Counted from the stretch's first letter, positions 7,507 through 17,509 are shown. The stretch: 64,000 nt of DNA from Microvirga lotononidis (GCF_034627025.1 NZ_CP141049.1:124001-188000), one strand, 5' to 3'. Numbers and translations are program-made. The notes: generated by a model not told the origin, from the letters alone.

Positions 7507-8505
7507 TCAGTCGAGCTTGAAGCCGACGGCGTCGAAGACCGTCGTGGTTATGTCGGGATCGAAGGTCTGAGCGTATTTGGCGATGACGGGCTTAACGGCC
7601 TGTTTCATGTTCTCCATCTCGGCCGGGCTAACATCGCTCACGACGTTGCCCGCAGCGCGAATCTTGTCGAGCGCGACGGTCTGCGCATCGCGCGAGATTT
7701 TGCGCTGCTCAATCGCAGTCTCACGCGCTACGTCGATAATAAGGGCCTGCTCATCCTTGTTCAGCTTGTCCCAGAAGGGTTTGCCGATGAGCACGATCTG
7801 CGGGTTGTAGTTGTGGCGGGTAACAGTGATGTACTTCTGGACTTCGTAATACTTGGAGCCCAGCATGAAGGGAGCCGTGGTCTCCTGGCCGTCCACGGCA
7901 CCAGTTTCCAGTGCGGAGTAAAGTTCGCTGATCCCCATGGGCGTTGGGTTCGTACCCAGTGCGGACCACATGTCTACCAAGAGCGGGTTCTGCTGCACGC
8001 GGATCTTGAGGCCTGACATGTCCTTGAGGCCCTTTACCTCGCGGCGGTTGTTGGACAAAAGGCGGAAGCCCTGCTCCCAGAACGCCAAGCCGATGACATT
8101 GTGGGCCGGGAGCTTGTCGGTCAGCTTCTTGCCGACATCACCGTCGAGCAGGCGGTCCATGACCCCCACGTCCTGATAGATGAACGGCAGGTCGAGGATG
8201 CCGAAATCCTTTTCCTGCGAGATCATGTTGCCCGCATTCCAGACCATCATCTCGATGACGCCGCCTTGGAGCGAGGACAGCACCTGCACGTCCCCGCCCA
8301 GGACGCCGTTGGCGAAAACCTTGGCCTTGAGCTTATTACCGCTGCGCTCGGCTAACTTCTTGGCGAAGATATGCATGCCAAGGACCGGCGGCGTACCCTC
8401 CTGGCCGGTCGCCGCGAACTTGATCATGCGGCTGTTGTATTCCTGGGCATGGGCGGTTCCGCCCAGGAGTGCCAGAGAAAGAAGAATTCCTACGATTTTT
8501 TTCAT
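7507..8505 (-). CDS. TRAP transporter solute-binding protein, DctP family
   Basis: The 332-residue periplasmic protein begins MKKIVGILLSLALLGGTAHA, a clear Sec signal peptide with an AHA cleavage site. The DctP-family features follow, such as GVIEMMVWNAGN, FIYQDVGVMDRLLDG, LKIRVQQNPLLVDMW, and TNPTPMGISELYSALETGAVDGQE, where the conserved Arg (KIRV) normally binds the carboxylate of the ligand. ATG 8505 is chosen because it opens the signal peptide. It lies 38 bases after dctM. The ligand is probably a carboxylate-bearing amide, inferred from the neighbouring hydrolase. Confidence 0.9.
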   Translation of the reverse strand: MKKIVGILLSLALLGGTAHAQEYNSRMIKFAATGQEGTPPVLGMHIFAKKLAERSGNKLKAKVFANGVLGGDVQVLSSLQGGVIEMMVWNAGNMISQEKDFGILDLPFIYQDVGVMDRLLDGDVGKKLTDKLPAHNVIGLAFWEQGFRLLSNNRREVKGLKDMSGLKIRVQQNPLLVDMWSALGTNPTPMGISELYSALETGAVDGQETTAPFMLGSKYYEVQKYITVTRHNYNPQIVLIGKPFWDKLNKDEQALIIDVARETAIEQRKISRDAQTVALDKIRAAGNVVSDVSPAEMENMKQAVKPVIAKYAQTFDPDITTTVFDAVGFKLD

Positions 8506-8543
8506 GTCACAACCTCTGGTGTTTGATGTCAGGCTTATAGAGT

Positions 8544-9824
8544 TCAGTGCGAAATCCACTGGGCCGGTACTGTGACCAGCTCGGGGAAGATGACGAGAAG
8601 GAACAGCACCGCGAGCTGCGCCAGGAAGAACGGCATCGTCCCCCGAACCAGTTCGTCGTAATCGAGCTTGCCGACAGCGCAGACTACGTTCAACACCGTG
8701 CCGACCGGTGGCGTGATGAGGCCGATGGCACCGTTGATCATGAACATTACACCGAAGTAAATCGGATCGACTCCCGCCTTGGCGACCACCGGGACGAGGA
8801 TCGGTCCCAGCAGAAGAATCGTCGGGGTCAAGTCCATGGCCGTGCCGACAAGAATGATGATGAGCATCAGCACGAAGACCAGCAGGCGCGGGCTTTCCAT
8901 GAAGGGGCCAATCATCTCTACGATCTGGCCGGGGATGTCGGCGATGGCGATCATCCAGGCTGGAATGGCGGCGGCGGCGACCAGGAACATGACGCCCGCC
9001 GAAACCTTACCCGCTCGCAGTACTAGGGCGGGAAGATCGGATATTTTAAGTTCGCGGTAGACGAAGAGCGACACGAACAGCGCATAGGTCGCTGCGACGG
9101 CGGCCGCCTCCGTGGGAGTGACGACCCCGAAGCGCAGACCCACCACGATGATGACCGGCAGCATCAAGGCCCACAGGCTGTCGACGAAGGCGGTGCCCTT
9201 CTCACGTAAGTTCGCCCTAGGGGCCGGCGCCACATTCTCGTTGCGGGCGACGAAGAACCAAGTCACGGCGAGGGCGACGGCAATCATCAGACCGGGCATG
9301 ATGCCGGCGAGGAACAGCTTGCTGATGGACAGGTTGGTGGCGACGCCGAAAACGATGAAGCCGATGCTGGGCGGGATGATCGGTCCGATGATCGCCGAGG
9401 AGGCGATGAGGCCGCCCGCGCGTGCTCGGTTATGGCCGGCGGCGATCATCATGGGCAACAGCAGGGCGGACAGCGAGGCGGCATCGGCTAACGCGGAGCC
9501 GGAGAGGCTCGACAGCAGCACGCCCGCGAAGATCGCCACAAATCCGAGGCCGCCACGGCGATGGCCAACGAGGCTCTGCGCAAGCGCGATAATACGTCGG
9601 GACAGGCCGCCTTCGTTCATCATCTCGCCCGCCAGGATAAAAAGCGGAACCGCTATCATGGCGAAACTGTCGACGGAGTTGATGATATTCTGTGCCAGGA
9701 TCTGACCGTCGAACAGGTCCATCTGCCACATGAGCGCGGCGCCGGTGATGATGAGTGCGTACGCAATGGGCGCGCCGATCGCAATCATCAGCAGCAGGGT
9801 AGAGGAGAACAGTGCAATCGTCAT
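8544..9824 (-). CDS. TRAP transporter large permease, DctM family
   Basis: The 426-residue integral membrane protein has about twelve hydrophobic helices and DctM signatures such as VPLFILAGEMMNEGGLSRR, SLSGSALADAASLSALLLP, and IIPPSIGFIVFG. The C-terminal NGAIGLITPPVGTVLNVV is also typical. It forms the sodium-driven channel together with the small subunit. Its ATG overlaps the dctQ stop (9821-9824), which ensures coupled synthesis of the two membrane subunits. Length and motifs are those of an intact family member. Confidence 0.95.
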   Translation of the reverse strand: MTIALFSSTLLLMIAIGAPIAYALIITGAALMWQMDLFDGQILAQNIINSVDSFAMIAVPLFILAGEMMNEGGLSRRIIALAQSLVGHRRGGLGFVAIFAGVLLSSLSGSALADAASLSALLLPMMIAAGHNRARAGGLIASSAIIGPIIPPSIGFIVFGVATNLSISKLFLAGIMPGLMIAVALAVTWFFVARNENVAPAPRANLREKGTAFVDSLWALMLPVIIVVGLRFGVVTPTEAAAVAATYALFVSLFVYRELKISDLPALVLRAGKVSAGVMFLVAAAAIPAWMIAIADIPGQIVEMIGPFMESPRLLVFVLMLIIILVGTAMDLTPTILLLGPILVPVVAKAGVDPIYFGVMFMINGAIGLITPPVGTVLNVVCAVGKLDYDELVRGTMPFFLAQLAVLFLLVIFPELVTVPAQWISH

Positions 9825-10402
9825 TTCGAACCGACTTTCGCAACGGTGAGATGGGTTTTGTTGCCAAGGTCGGTGGCCACGCGGTCGGCTTCGGCTTCAT
9901 CTTCGCCAGCGCTGACGACGAGGTCCGCGTCGTTGAGGCGTCCGGTCAGCAGAAGCGCGAGTTGTGTGACGAGGAATAGACCACTGGCTACCGCGAAGAG
10001 CACGCCGGCGGCATAAAGGACCGCAATGGGAAGGCGCGTTGCCGGCGAATAGACGTGCAGGTTAATCATCATCTGCGTCCAGCTTCCGGTCAGGAGCAGC
10101 CAAGTCGCATAGATCATGATGATATGGATGAGGCCGAAACATAGGCGGCGCAGCAACACCGGCAGCCGCCGGACGAGCATGTCGACGCCGATGTGCTCGT
10201 GGTCGTAGAGCACGAGGATGGACCCAATGAAGGTCATCCAGGCGAACAGAAGGCCAGACATGCCGTCCGACAAAAAGATGCCTGAATTGAAGACATAGCG
10301 AAGGAAAACATTCGCCGTGACGAGGATCAGGATACTCGTCAAGCTGAAAATGACCATCCATTCGAGCAAGCGCAGATAAAATGTCTTGAGCGTATGCGCC
10401 AT
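9821..10402 (-). CDS. TRAP transporter small permease, DctQ family
   Basis: The 193-residue protein has four hydrophobic segments and DctQ features, including ITLILVTANVFLRY-like ILILVTANVFLRYVF and the loop SGLLFAWMTFIGSI with EHIGVDML. It is the small subunit that scaffolds the TRAP permease. ATG 10402 is chosen because GGAGG lies seven bases upstream. A hydrophilic C-terminal tail of ~30 residues is unusual but compatible with the family. It is the first gene of a six-gene operon, so the main promoter should lie in the ~190 bases to its right. Confidence 0.9.
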   Translation of the reverse strand: MAHTLKTFYLRLLEWMVIFSLTSILILVTANVFLRYVFNSGIFLSDGMSGLLFAWMTFIGSILVLYDHEHIGVDMLVRRLPVLLRRLCFGLIHIIMIYATWLLLTGSWTQMMINLHVYSPATRLPIAVLYAAGVLFAVASGLFLVTQLALLLTGRLNDADLVVSAGEDEAEADRVATDLGNKTHLTVAKVGSK

Positions 10403-10437
10403 ATACCATCCTCCGTTGGTCCAACCGGGGTGGTCGC

Positions 10438-10588
10438 CTGACGGTATCAAGGTTGCACCGAACGCATAGCCTCGACTGTCCATCTGCGATTTCGTGGCAC
10501 GCTCCGTTTACCGGAATCTGCTTGACCACACCTCCACCGATGCCAGAGTCCTAGTCAGTTGTATGAGGACTGTCAACTGATGATATCA
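10438..10588. promoter_or_regulatory. Probable operator region for the TRAP operon
   Basis: Upstream of dctQ there is an inverted repeat TCAGTTG (10555-10561) with CAACTGA (10574-10580). Two similar boxes, TGACGGTATCA near 10438 and TGATGATATCA near 10578, contain a partly palindromic TGAT/ATCA core. A FadR-type regulator gene follows immediately, so these are candidate binding sites. No clear -35/-10 pair was assigned. Confidence 0.4.
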
Positions 10589-10591
10589 CAG

Positions 10592-11314
10592 TTACGCGAT
10601 GTTCAGCTGACGGTATCGTTCGAGGCTTCCTGCAAGGTGAAAGCGCATGGCGTCCCGCGCTCCAAGCACGTCGCCCCGGCCGATCGCTTGGGCGATGCGG
10701 TCGTGCTCTTCGGTCATCTTGGTGAGATACTCGCGTGTGATCTTGGGGATTGTGGCGTGGATCAGCTGACTGCGCGGGATGATGACGGGGCCCACGAAGT
10801 CCATGAATCGCGGCATGTAGGAGTTACCGGACGCCACCGCGATGGCCCTGTGGAAATCGAAGTCGAGCTGGCGCGGATTGTGATTGAAGGCTTCTGGATT
10901 GGACATGGCCTGAAGACAATCAAAGATCTTCGTCAGGTCCATTTCGTTGTGGCGCTGCGCCGCGAGGCCGGCGGCCTCAACCTCGACCCCGATGCGCAGT
11001 TCAAGGATCTCGATAATTTCTGACAGCTCACCGGCCGACTCTGGTGGGATGCGGAGCGTGACGCTGCCCTGCCCGGCAACGAAGACGCCAATCCCCTGGC
11101 GGGACATCAGCAGTCCTTCGGAGCGCAGATGCGCGATTGCCTCACGCACCACAGTCCGGCTGACGTTGTAGATATCGCAAAGCTCGGCTTCGATGGGAAT
11201 CTTGCTGCCAAGGGAATACTCGCCGGAGCTGATACGCTCAGCGATGTCTTTCGCTACAACACTTGCCAGACTGTCACGCCGCTGTCTCAAATCAGCCCTC
11301 ATTCGGTTAATCAT
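10592..11314 (-). CDS. GntR/FadR-family transcriptional regulator of the TRAP operon
   Basis: The 240-residue protein has an N-terminal winged helix (KIPIEAELCDIYNVSRTVVREAIAHLRSEGLL, then RQGIGVFV) and a C-terminal FCD ligand domain with DFDFHRAIAVASGN and EEHDRIAQAIGRGD, which holds the metal-binding Asp and His residues. It probably senses the operon's carboxylate. The start at ATG 11314 is preferred over the longer frame because a decayed aldehyde dehydrogenase reads through to 11335. An 11-bp palindrome TCATATTATGA (11311-11321) overlaps this start and may be an autoregulatory site. The gene lies upstream of dctQ on the same strand. Confidence 0.85.
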   Translation of the reverse strand: MINRMRADLRQRRDSLASVVAKDIAERISSGEYSLGSKIPIEAELCDIYNVSRTVVREAIAHLRSEGLLMSRQGIGVFVAGQGSVTLRIPPESAGELSEIIEILELRIGVEVEAAGLAAQRHNEMDLTKIFDCLQAMSNPEAFNHNPRQLDFDFHRAIAVASGNSYMPRFMDFVGPVIIPRSQLIHATIPKITREYLTKMTEEHDRIAQAIGRGDVLGARDAMRFHLAGSLERYRQLNIA

Positions 11315-11334
11315 ATTATGACTGATATAATAGC

Positions 11335-12305
11335 TCATACGGAAAGATGGCCGCAAGGGGCTTGGGCGGCCTTCACGCTGATGTAGCACTCCGCGTCGCC
11401 GGAGTCCTGCTCACGCGAGCCGTAGGACCAATCCTTGCGCCCACCAAAGGGCAGGTACAAGTCGCCGGCGGCAGGTTGGTCATGCCTGGTTCGGCGATGT
11501 GCTTGAAGTGGGAGATGTACTTCAGGCTGGTGGTGATACCAGATGACAGGCTGAAGGGCGTGTCGCTGGCAATCGTGAGGGGCTCCTTATAGCCCTGACG
11601 CGGATGGCGCCGGCCGCGGGCCCGAAGGTCTCCACGCGCCTGATACGCATGGCGTTGGTGGCCTTGGTGAACAGCGTCGGCTGCAGCTAGAAGCCGGGAC
11701 CCCGCGTCCGATGCCCTCGCCGCCAAAGGCGAACCTGGCGCCTTCCTTGCGGCCGATCTCGATGCAGTTGGTGTCCTGCTTCAGCGGGGTCGCGTCGATC
11801 ACCAGCCGATGTGCGTGCCAGTCTTTGACACGTCGTCCACCACCAAGCCTTGAGACCTTCGATCATGGCCGCAACGAACCTGTCCTGAATGCCATCGGTG
11901 ACGATGGAGCGCGAGCGGGCTGTACAGTGCCGCACCGCGGAGAAGAAAGCCGAGTTGACCGAGGCTTCTAAGGCGACGCCAAGGCCCGCGCGGTCGAGCG
12001 CGATAGAAGGGTTCTTGCCGCCCCATCTTGAGCTGGAACCTGGGGTTGTGTTCAATGGGGGCACCAGCCGCGCGCTTGCCCTGTCGACGGAGCCGGTGAA
12101 GACAACGGCGTGGACATCCCGGCTGTTGAGCATGGGCCAGCCGACGATCGCCCAGGAGTTGCCTGCACGAGCCCGGCCAGCTTGCTCCCCCGGTGTTGCC
12201 GTCGCAGGTGCAGACGCGATCTTCCAGGTAGTGATGGCAATGAGGACGTTTCATGGTAGGTCGATCCCGACCGCACCCACCAGCTCGTGGATGATCTCAA
12301 TGCCG
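11335..12305 (-). pseudogene. Decayed aldehyde dehydrogenase (alpha-ketoglutarate semialdehyde dehydrogenase-like)
   Basis: Pieces of an aldehyde dehydrogenase are spread over several frames on the minus strand. AVVFTGSVDRASAR comes first, then WGGKNPSIALDRAGLG, then AFFSAVRHCTARSR around the former catalytic Cys. Near the end are GITTSLKYISHFKHIAEPGMT and LPFGGRKDWSYGSREQ, finishing at a TGA at 11335. The N-terminal third is absent and at least three frameshifts are needed. The end block resembles the class that oxidises alpha-ketoglutarate semialdehyde, the KdgD product. An intact enzyme of another class lies at 23055-24614, which may have made this copy redundant. Confidence 0.8.
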
Positions 12306-12465
12306 CAAATCACCTTCAGGATTGCCCCGGCGATTCGGTTCACCTTTCATTCTGCAACCGATCCCGATCAACCCGATAGAATTGCGGAGTATCAGCAAGG
12401 CACTACGAATTGATAACCCAGAACCTCGCCTATATCTCAAATCTGGAAGACTTGTCACTCACATT

Positions 12466-12483
12466 TATCATCCTGTTATGATA
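12466..12483. promoter_or_regulatory. Palindromic operator upstream of a FadR-type regulator gene
   Basis: TATCAT, six bases, then ATGATA form a perfect 18-bp inverted repeat about 90 bases before the regulator start. The same half-sites recur in the kdgD promoter. It is probably the autoregulatory site. Confidence 0.5.
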
Positions 12484-12572
12484 GGTTTAAGGCCCGTTCG
12501 GGAGATAACTGCTCATTGCGGGAAAATTCACCTCCCTCAACGGCTCAGGAAAATTAAGGACCACCCTCAAGA

Positions 12573-13313
12573 ATGACAAGGCTGTCAAGCTTCAAAAGCC
12601 TCCATCATAGAGACGGTACGCTGACGCGGCGCGTCACCGATACCTTAAGGGAAGGTATTCTTGCGGGCAATCCGCCGCCAGGCGACAAGCTCCCGAGTGA
12701 GGCTCGCTTGATCGAAACCTTCAACGTCAGCCGAACCGTCATTCGGGAAGCCCTCTCCACACTGAGAGAAGAAGGTTTGGTTGAACCGCGGCAGGGAGCC
12801 GGCGTCTTCGTTCTAGGTCCGGAGGAAGCCGCTGGACCAGCGCTGCAGGGAATTGACCCAGAACGGATCTCTTCCGTCGTTGAAGGGCTAGAACTGAGGA
12901 CGGCTATTGAAGTCGAGGCGGCTTATCTGGCTGCCACACGCTGCTCTCCCCTGCAGGAAGAAACAATTATTCAGCGCCACTACGAAGTGGGCGAATGCAT
13001 CAAGGCTGGGCGCTCTACGATAGAGGCGGATTTCGCGCTGCACCTTGCCATTGTCGAAGCAAGCAACAACCGGCGCTTTGTTGATCTTCTCAAGATGCTC
13101 GGACACGAGATGATTCCGCGCTCGGTGTTCGACAAAGGCGAGGATACGACACCTGTACCATACCTTGAGCGCTTGCACGAGGAGCACCGTCGAATCGTCA
13201 GTGCCATCTCGAACCGGGACAACATCGGCGCTCGCGAGGCGATGCGAGATCACTTGGCTGGAAGTCAGAAGCGATACCGGGCGCTTCTGAATGATAGGGG
13301 CAGAGGCCTGTAA
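12573..13313 (+). CDS. GntR/FadR-family regulator, probable controller of kdgD
   Basis: The 246-residue protein has a FadR-type winged helix (residues ~20-85: KLPSEARLIETFNVSRTVIREALSTLREEGL, RQGAGVFV) and an FCD domain with ADFALHLAIVEASNN and EEHRRIVSAISN, carrying the usual metal-binding Asp and His residues. It precedes kdgD by 75 bases in the same direction. Palindromes TATCAT-N6-ATGATA in front of it and TATCATGATA in front of kdgD share half-sites, so self-regulation plus control of kdgD is a reasonable inference. Its ligand is probably a sugar acid. Confidence 0.85.
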   Translation: MTRLSSFKSLHHRDGTLTRRVTDTLREGILAGNPPPGDKLPSEARLIETFNVSRTVIREALSTLREEGLVEPRQGAGVFVLGPEEAAGPALQGIDPERISSVVEGLELRTAIEVEAAYLAATRCSPLQEETIIQRHYEVGECIKAGRSTIEADFALHLAIVEASNNRRFVDLLKMLGHEMIPRSVFDKGEDTTPVPYLERLHEEHRRIVSAISNRDNIGAREAMRDHLAGSQKRYRALLNDRGRGL

Positions 13314-13322
13314 TTACCTGTG

Positions 13323-13362
13323 TTGACATATCATGATAAATTTGCGAGTACATGTCATGACA
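13323..13362 (+). promoter_or_regulatory. Candidate kdgD promoter with two palindromic operators
   Basis: A consensus -35 box TTGACA at 13323-13328 is followed directly by the 10-bp palindrome TATCATGATA (13329-13338). A second palindrome, TGTCATGACA (13353-13362), has its centre 24 bases further on. A regulator bound there would cover the promoter core. The -10 box is not clear. The kdgD start codon is 27 bases downstream. Confidence 0.55.
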
Positions 13363-13382
13363 ATTACGTCTGACGTGGGTGA

Positions 13383-14294
<912 letters not shown>

Positions 14295-14309
14295 TCGCGC
14301 AGCCGGCTT

Positions 14310-14339
14310 GCGTGGCGCAGCTCATAGGGCGCGCCACGC
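14310..14339. terminator. Hairpin between convergent kdgD and a regulator gene
   Basis: GCGTGGCGC pairs perfectly with GCGCCACGC across a 12-base loop. It sits between the kdgD stop and the stop of the convergent regulator gene. No T-tract follows on either strand, so it is a possible bidirectional, weak terminator. Confidence 0.45.
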
Positions 14340-14341
14340 TA

Positions 14342-15157
14342 TCAAGCATCCGAAGCTATGTTACTGAGAGGGGACTGCGTGCTGTCAGCGAATCCCCGAT
14401 ACCGACGGTGGCTGCGCGCGAGATGTGCTCTCATGGCCTCTCGGGCCTGCTCGGCATCGCCAGCACTGATTGCTTCACAGATGGCTCGATGCTCGACAAG
14501 TGTATGTCGTATATAGTCGCTCGTGATGAGAGCGGGGTTCATAGCTCGCGAAAAAGCGGGCTGCGGCATGATCTTCAGGCTCATGACACTAAAGAACTCG
14601 ATGAAAGCCCCGTTGTTTGTTGCCTCTGCAATCGACCGATGAAACACAAAGTCCAGTTGATCGAGAAGCTCCTCATCCTCCAATGAGGCCTCGAACTGCT
14701 TTAGTGCATCCCAGATCTTGGCTTCTTGGGCCCAGGAGTGACGCGTTGCCGCCAGCCCTGCCGCATGGACCTCGAATGCCATTCGCAGCTCGAGAAGGTC
14801 CATGAAGGAGGTCTGTATGTCAGCCAGAGGGGTAAGGAACGACGCGGCTTCCTCAGCCTTTGTCGGTTCCTGAAGCTCGCATACGAATACTCCTACCCCG
14901 TGTTGCGCCTTAAGCAAACCGTCTGATCGAAGCACTGCCACTGCTTCCCGGATAACTGTACGGCTAACTCCGAGTTCGGCGCCCAGTTCATTGAGGGTCG
15001 GAAGCTTGTCGCCAGGCTTTAGGCTACCGCTGGCAATCCGCGCCTTCAGTGCCTGAATCGTTCGCGCTGTCAGCGTATTCACCGTGCGTACACTCCCAAG
15101 GACTTTTTCAGGGTTCTCTTCACAAATACTAGTCTGCCGATTGGAATACAAGATCAT
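14342..15157 (-). CDS. GntR/FadR-family regulator, divergent from the RidA-ABC genes
   Basis: The product has a FadR-type winged helix (KLPTLNELGAELGVSRTVIREAVAVLRSDGLL, QHGVGVFV) and an FCD domain containing DFVFHRSIAEATNN and VEHRAICEAISAGD. Three in-frame starts exist (15226, 15184, 15157); the last is chosen because it gives a normal FadR length of 271 residues and is preceded by AGAGAT. It is divergent from ridA and the ABC transporter across ~370 bases. A box ACGTGATCGTAT before its own gene resembles ACGTGGTACGAT on the ridA side, which hints at joint control. Its ligand is unknown. Confidence 0.85.
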   Translation of the reverse strand: MILYSNRQTSICEENPEKVLGSVRTVNTLTARTIQALKARIASGSLKPGDKLPTLNELGAELGVSRTVIREAVAVLRSDGLLKAQHGVGVFVCELQEPTKAEEAASFLTPLADIQTSFMDLLELRMAFEVHAAGLAATRHSWAQEAKIWDALKQFEASLEDEELLDQLDFVFHRSIAEATNNGAFIEFFSVMSLKIMPQPAFSRAMNPALITSDYIRHTLVEHRAICEAISAGDAEQAREAMRAHLARSHRRYRGFADSTQSPLSNIASDA

Positions 15158-15525
15158 ATCTCTTGCTACGTGATCGTATCTCATCGGACGACAAAGCCAC
15201 GTTCTGCCTGCAGTGGCAATCAGCATCGACCAAAGGCTAAGCCAGATATCCCTTTAAAATAGGTAAGAAGCAGCGGCCCAAACATCCGGCTATCTCAGCG
15301 GCATCAACAAGGCGCACAATCAAGCTACTGATTATAAAGGGAAATTACGAATCATATCGCTATATGTCGGCTGTGAAATTATCACCTACTTAAAACTTGA
15401 CACGTGGTACGATTTCTATGAACTTGTCACTATAACTAGACGGCCGAGCGACCACACATCCCTTCGGCACCAGTTCGACGGGCAGTCCGGATCGGCCGCA
15501 CACCCAAAAAGAGGGATTGGTCACG

Positions 15526-15993
15526 ATGGCGACTATTGCAGCGCGATTAAGAGAACTCGGCATTGCTCTACCGAGCCTCACAGCCCCGAGCGGAACCTAT
15601 GTTCCGTATCGTATCAGCGGATCAACGATCTACATTTCTGGACAGGTTCCAAGGGTTGAAGGTGTAGACCGTTATCTTGGTGTTGTCGGCGAGACAATGC
15701 AGGTCGATGAAGCCTATCAGGCTGCGCGAGTCTGCGCCCTGAACGTCCTGGCGCGGCTCAGCGCTGCTTTGGATGGTGATCTCGATCGCGTGTCCGCCTG
15801 CTTGCAGGTGCGCGGCTTCGTCAACGCTACGCCCACGTTCAAGGATCATCCGGCAGTCATCGACGGTGCATCCGATCTTTTCGTAGAGATCTTTGGTGAG
15901 AAGGGCCGCCATAGCCGTACCGCACTGGGGGCGGGATCCCTGCCCCGCGGCTTTGCTGTCGAGGTCGATGCTATTTTTGAGGCAAAATCATGA
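15526..15993 (+). CDS. RidA/YjgF-family protein
   Basis: The 155-residue protein belongs to the larger RidA subgroup (~150 residues rather than 130). It has [19 protein letters not shown], the central [19 protein letters not shown], and [21 protein letters not shown] with [16 protein letters not shown], where the Arg of HSRTA is the conserved substrate-binding residue. RidA proteins hydrolyse reactive enamine or imine intermediates and release ammonia. ATG 15526 is chosen over TTG 15517. The stop overlaps the start of the transporter ATPase gene (ATGA), so an imine product of the imported substrate is likely. Confidence 0.9.
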   Translation: MATIAARLRELGIALPSLTAPSGTYVPYRISGSTIYISGQVPRVEGVDRYLGVVGETMQVDEAYQAARVCALNVLARLSAALDGDLDRVSACLQVRGFVNATPTFKDHPAVIDGASDLFVEIFGEKGRHSRTALGAGSLPRGFAVEVDAIFEAKS

Positions 15994-16790
15994 GTGTGGC
16001 CCAAAGCCTGAATACCCGTCCGCATTGTGGTCCCCAAAACGAGAAGAGCATGACCGACAAAAGTATCGTCATGAATGCCGTCAATAAATGGTATGGCAGT
16101 CTTCATGTCCTGAAGAACATTGATTTAACTGTTGATCGTGGCGAGCATATTGTCGTTTGCGGGCCATCAGGATCCGGCAAATCCACCATGATTCGCTGCA
16201 TCAACTACCTTGAAGAAATCCAAAGCGGCTCGATCGAAGTCAACGGCACCCAGCTCGGCCACAAAGGCGGCAATGCCGATCATATCCGTCGCGAGGTCGG
16301 AATGGTCTTCCAGCAGTTCAATCTCTTTCCACACTTGACGGTGCTTGAGAATTGCATGCTAGCGCCGCGGCGTGTTCGAAAACACTCCTCTGCCGAAGCC
16401 AAAGATCAAGCCATGCGCTATCTCGAACGTGTTCATATTGCGGAGCAGGCACATAAATATCCTGCACAGCTCTCAGGCGGGCAGCAGCAACGCGTGGCCA
16501 TTGCACGGGCGCTCTGCATGGATCCCAAGATTATGCTGTTCGATGAACCGACATCGGCTCTTGATCCGGAAATGGTTAAGGAAGTGCTCGACACCATGGT
16601 TTCGCTTGCCGACGACGGGATTACTATGATCTGCGTAACGCACGAGATGGGTTTCGCCAAAGCAGTTGCTCACCGTGTCGTCTTTATGGACCGCGGCGAG
16701 ATTATCGAGAGCGGCCGGCCAACGGAGTTCTTCAGCAATCCTTCCCATGAGCGCACGAGGGCCTTCCTCGGACAAATCCTCAATCATTAA
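15990..16790 (+). CDS. Polar amino acid ABC transporter ATP-binding protein
   Basis: The 266-residue ATPase has Walker [11 protein letters not shown]-loop [16 protein letters not shown], signature [15 protein letters not shown], Walker [15 protein letters not shown] and H-loop [12 protein letters not shown], all in the GlnQ/HisP pattern. The first ATG overlaps the ridA stop. A second ATG at 16050 gives a more typical GlnQ start (MTDKSIV) and could be the real one. It energises the two permeases encoded next. Confidence 0.93.
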   Translation: MSVAQSLNTRPHCGPQNEKSMTDKSIVMNAVNKWYGSLHVLKNIDLTVDRGEHIVVCGPSGSGKSTMIRCINYLEEIQSGSIEVNGTQLGHKGGNADHIRREVGMVFQQFNLFPHLTVLENCMLAPRRVRKHSSAEAKDQAMRYLERVHIAEQAHKYPAQLSGGQQQRVAIARALCMDPKIMLFDEPTSALDPEMVKEVLDTMVSLADDGITMICVTHEMGFAKAVAHRVVFMDRGEIIESGRPTEFFSNPSHERTRAFLGQILNH

Positions 16791-16831
16791 CGCAGGACGG
16801 TCGTTCAACTCGGTACGGCAGGGGACCGCTC

Positions 16832-17500
16832 ATGCAGTATACCTTTGACTTCTCACCTGTTCTGGCAGCTTGGCCATTATTGCTGAACGGGGCGATACAA
16901 ACCCTCAAGATCTCGGCCATCTCGATGACGCTTGGGATGAGTCTGGGAATCATCATCGTGTCAATGCGGATGGGGACTTCGAACGCGATACGTACCTTCG
17001 CGATCGGCTATATTGAACTCATCCGCAATACACCGCTTCTCGTACAGGTCTTCTTCGTCTATTTCGGCCTCCCCTCGATTGGCGTACAGATGTCGGCAGA
17101 GGAGGCCGCAATCCTTGCTCTTACCCTGAATTGCGCTGCCTATGCTGCGGAGATCGTCCGAGGCGGAGTGGAATCAATCCGAAAGGGACAGGTGGAGGCA
17201 GGACGCGCCCTAGGCCTCCATACGCTGGATGTTTACCGCTTTGTCGTTTTCAGGCCTGCAATACGGGCGGTCTACCCCGCACTGTGCAGTCAGTTCGTCC
17301 TTCTCATGCTCAACTCGAGTCTCGTGGCGAGCGTATCAGCGGAAGAGCTGACCTATGTGGGACAGATAATCGATTCGCAAACGTTCCGAAGTTTCGAAGT
17401 CTACTTCGTGCTCGGTGCAATCTACCTCGCGCTCGCGCAAATCCTTTCCATCGCTCTGCAAGCAATCGGCAGATCCTACTTCTCCTATCCCGTCAAGTGA
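16832..17500 (+). CDS. Polar amino acid ABC transporter permease (first)
   Basis: The 222-residue inner-membrane protein of the HisM/GlnP family begins with an N-terminal span followed by GAIQTLKISAISMTLGMSLG. The family loop YIELIRNTPLLVQVFFVYFGLP and the EAA-type loop GQVEAGRALGLHTLDVYRFVVFRPAIR contact the ATPase. It lies 41 bases after the ATPase gene and nine bases before the second permease. Confidence 0.92.
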   Translation: MQYTFDFSPVLAAWPLLLNGAIQTLKISAISMTLGMSLGIIIVSMRMGTSNAIRTFAIGYIELIRNTPLLVQVFFVYFGLPSIGVQMSAEEAAILALTLNCAAYAAEIVRGGVESIRKGQVEAGRALGLHTLDVYRFVVFRPAIRAVYPALCSQFVLLMLNSSLVASVSAEELTYVGQIIDSQTFRSFEVYFVLGAIYLALAQILSIALQAIGRSYFSYPVK

Positions 17501-17509
17501 GGCACTGCG

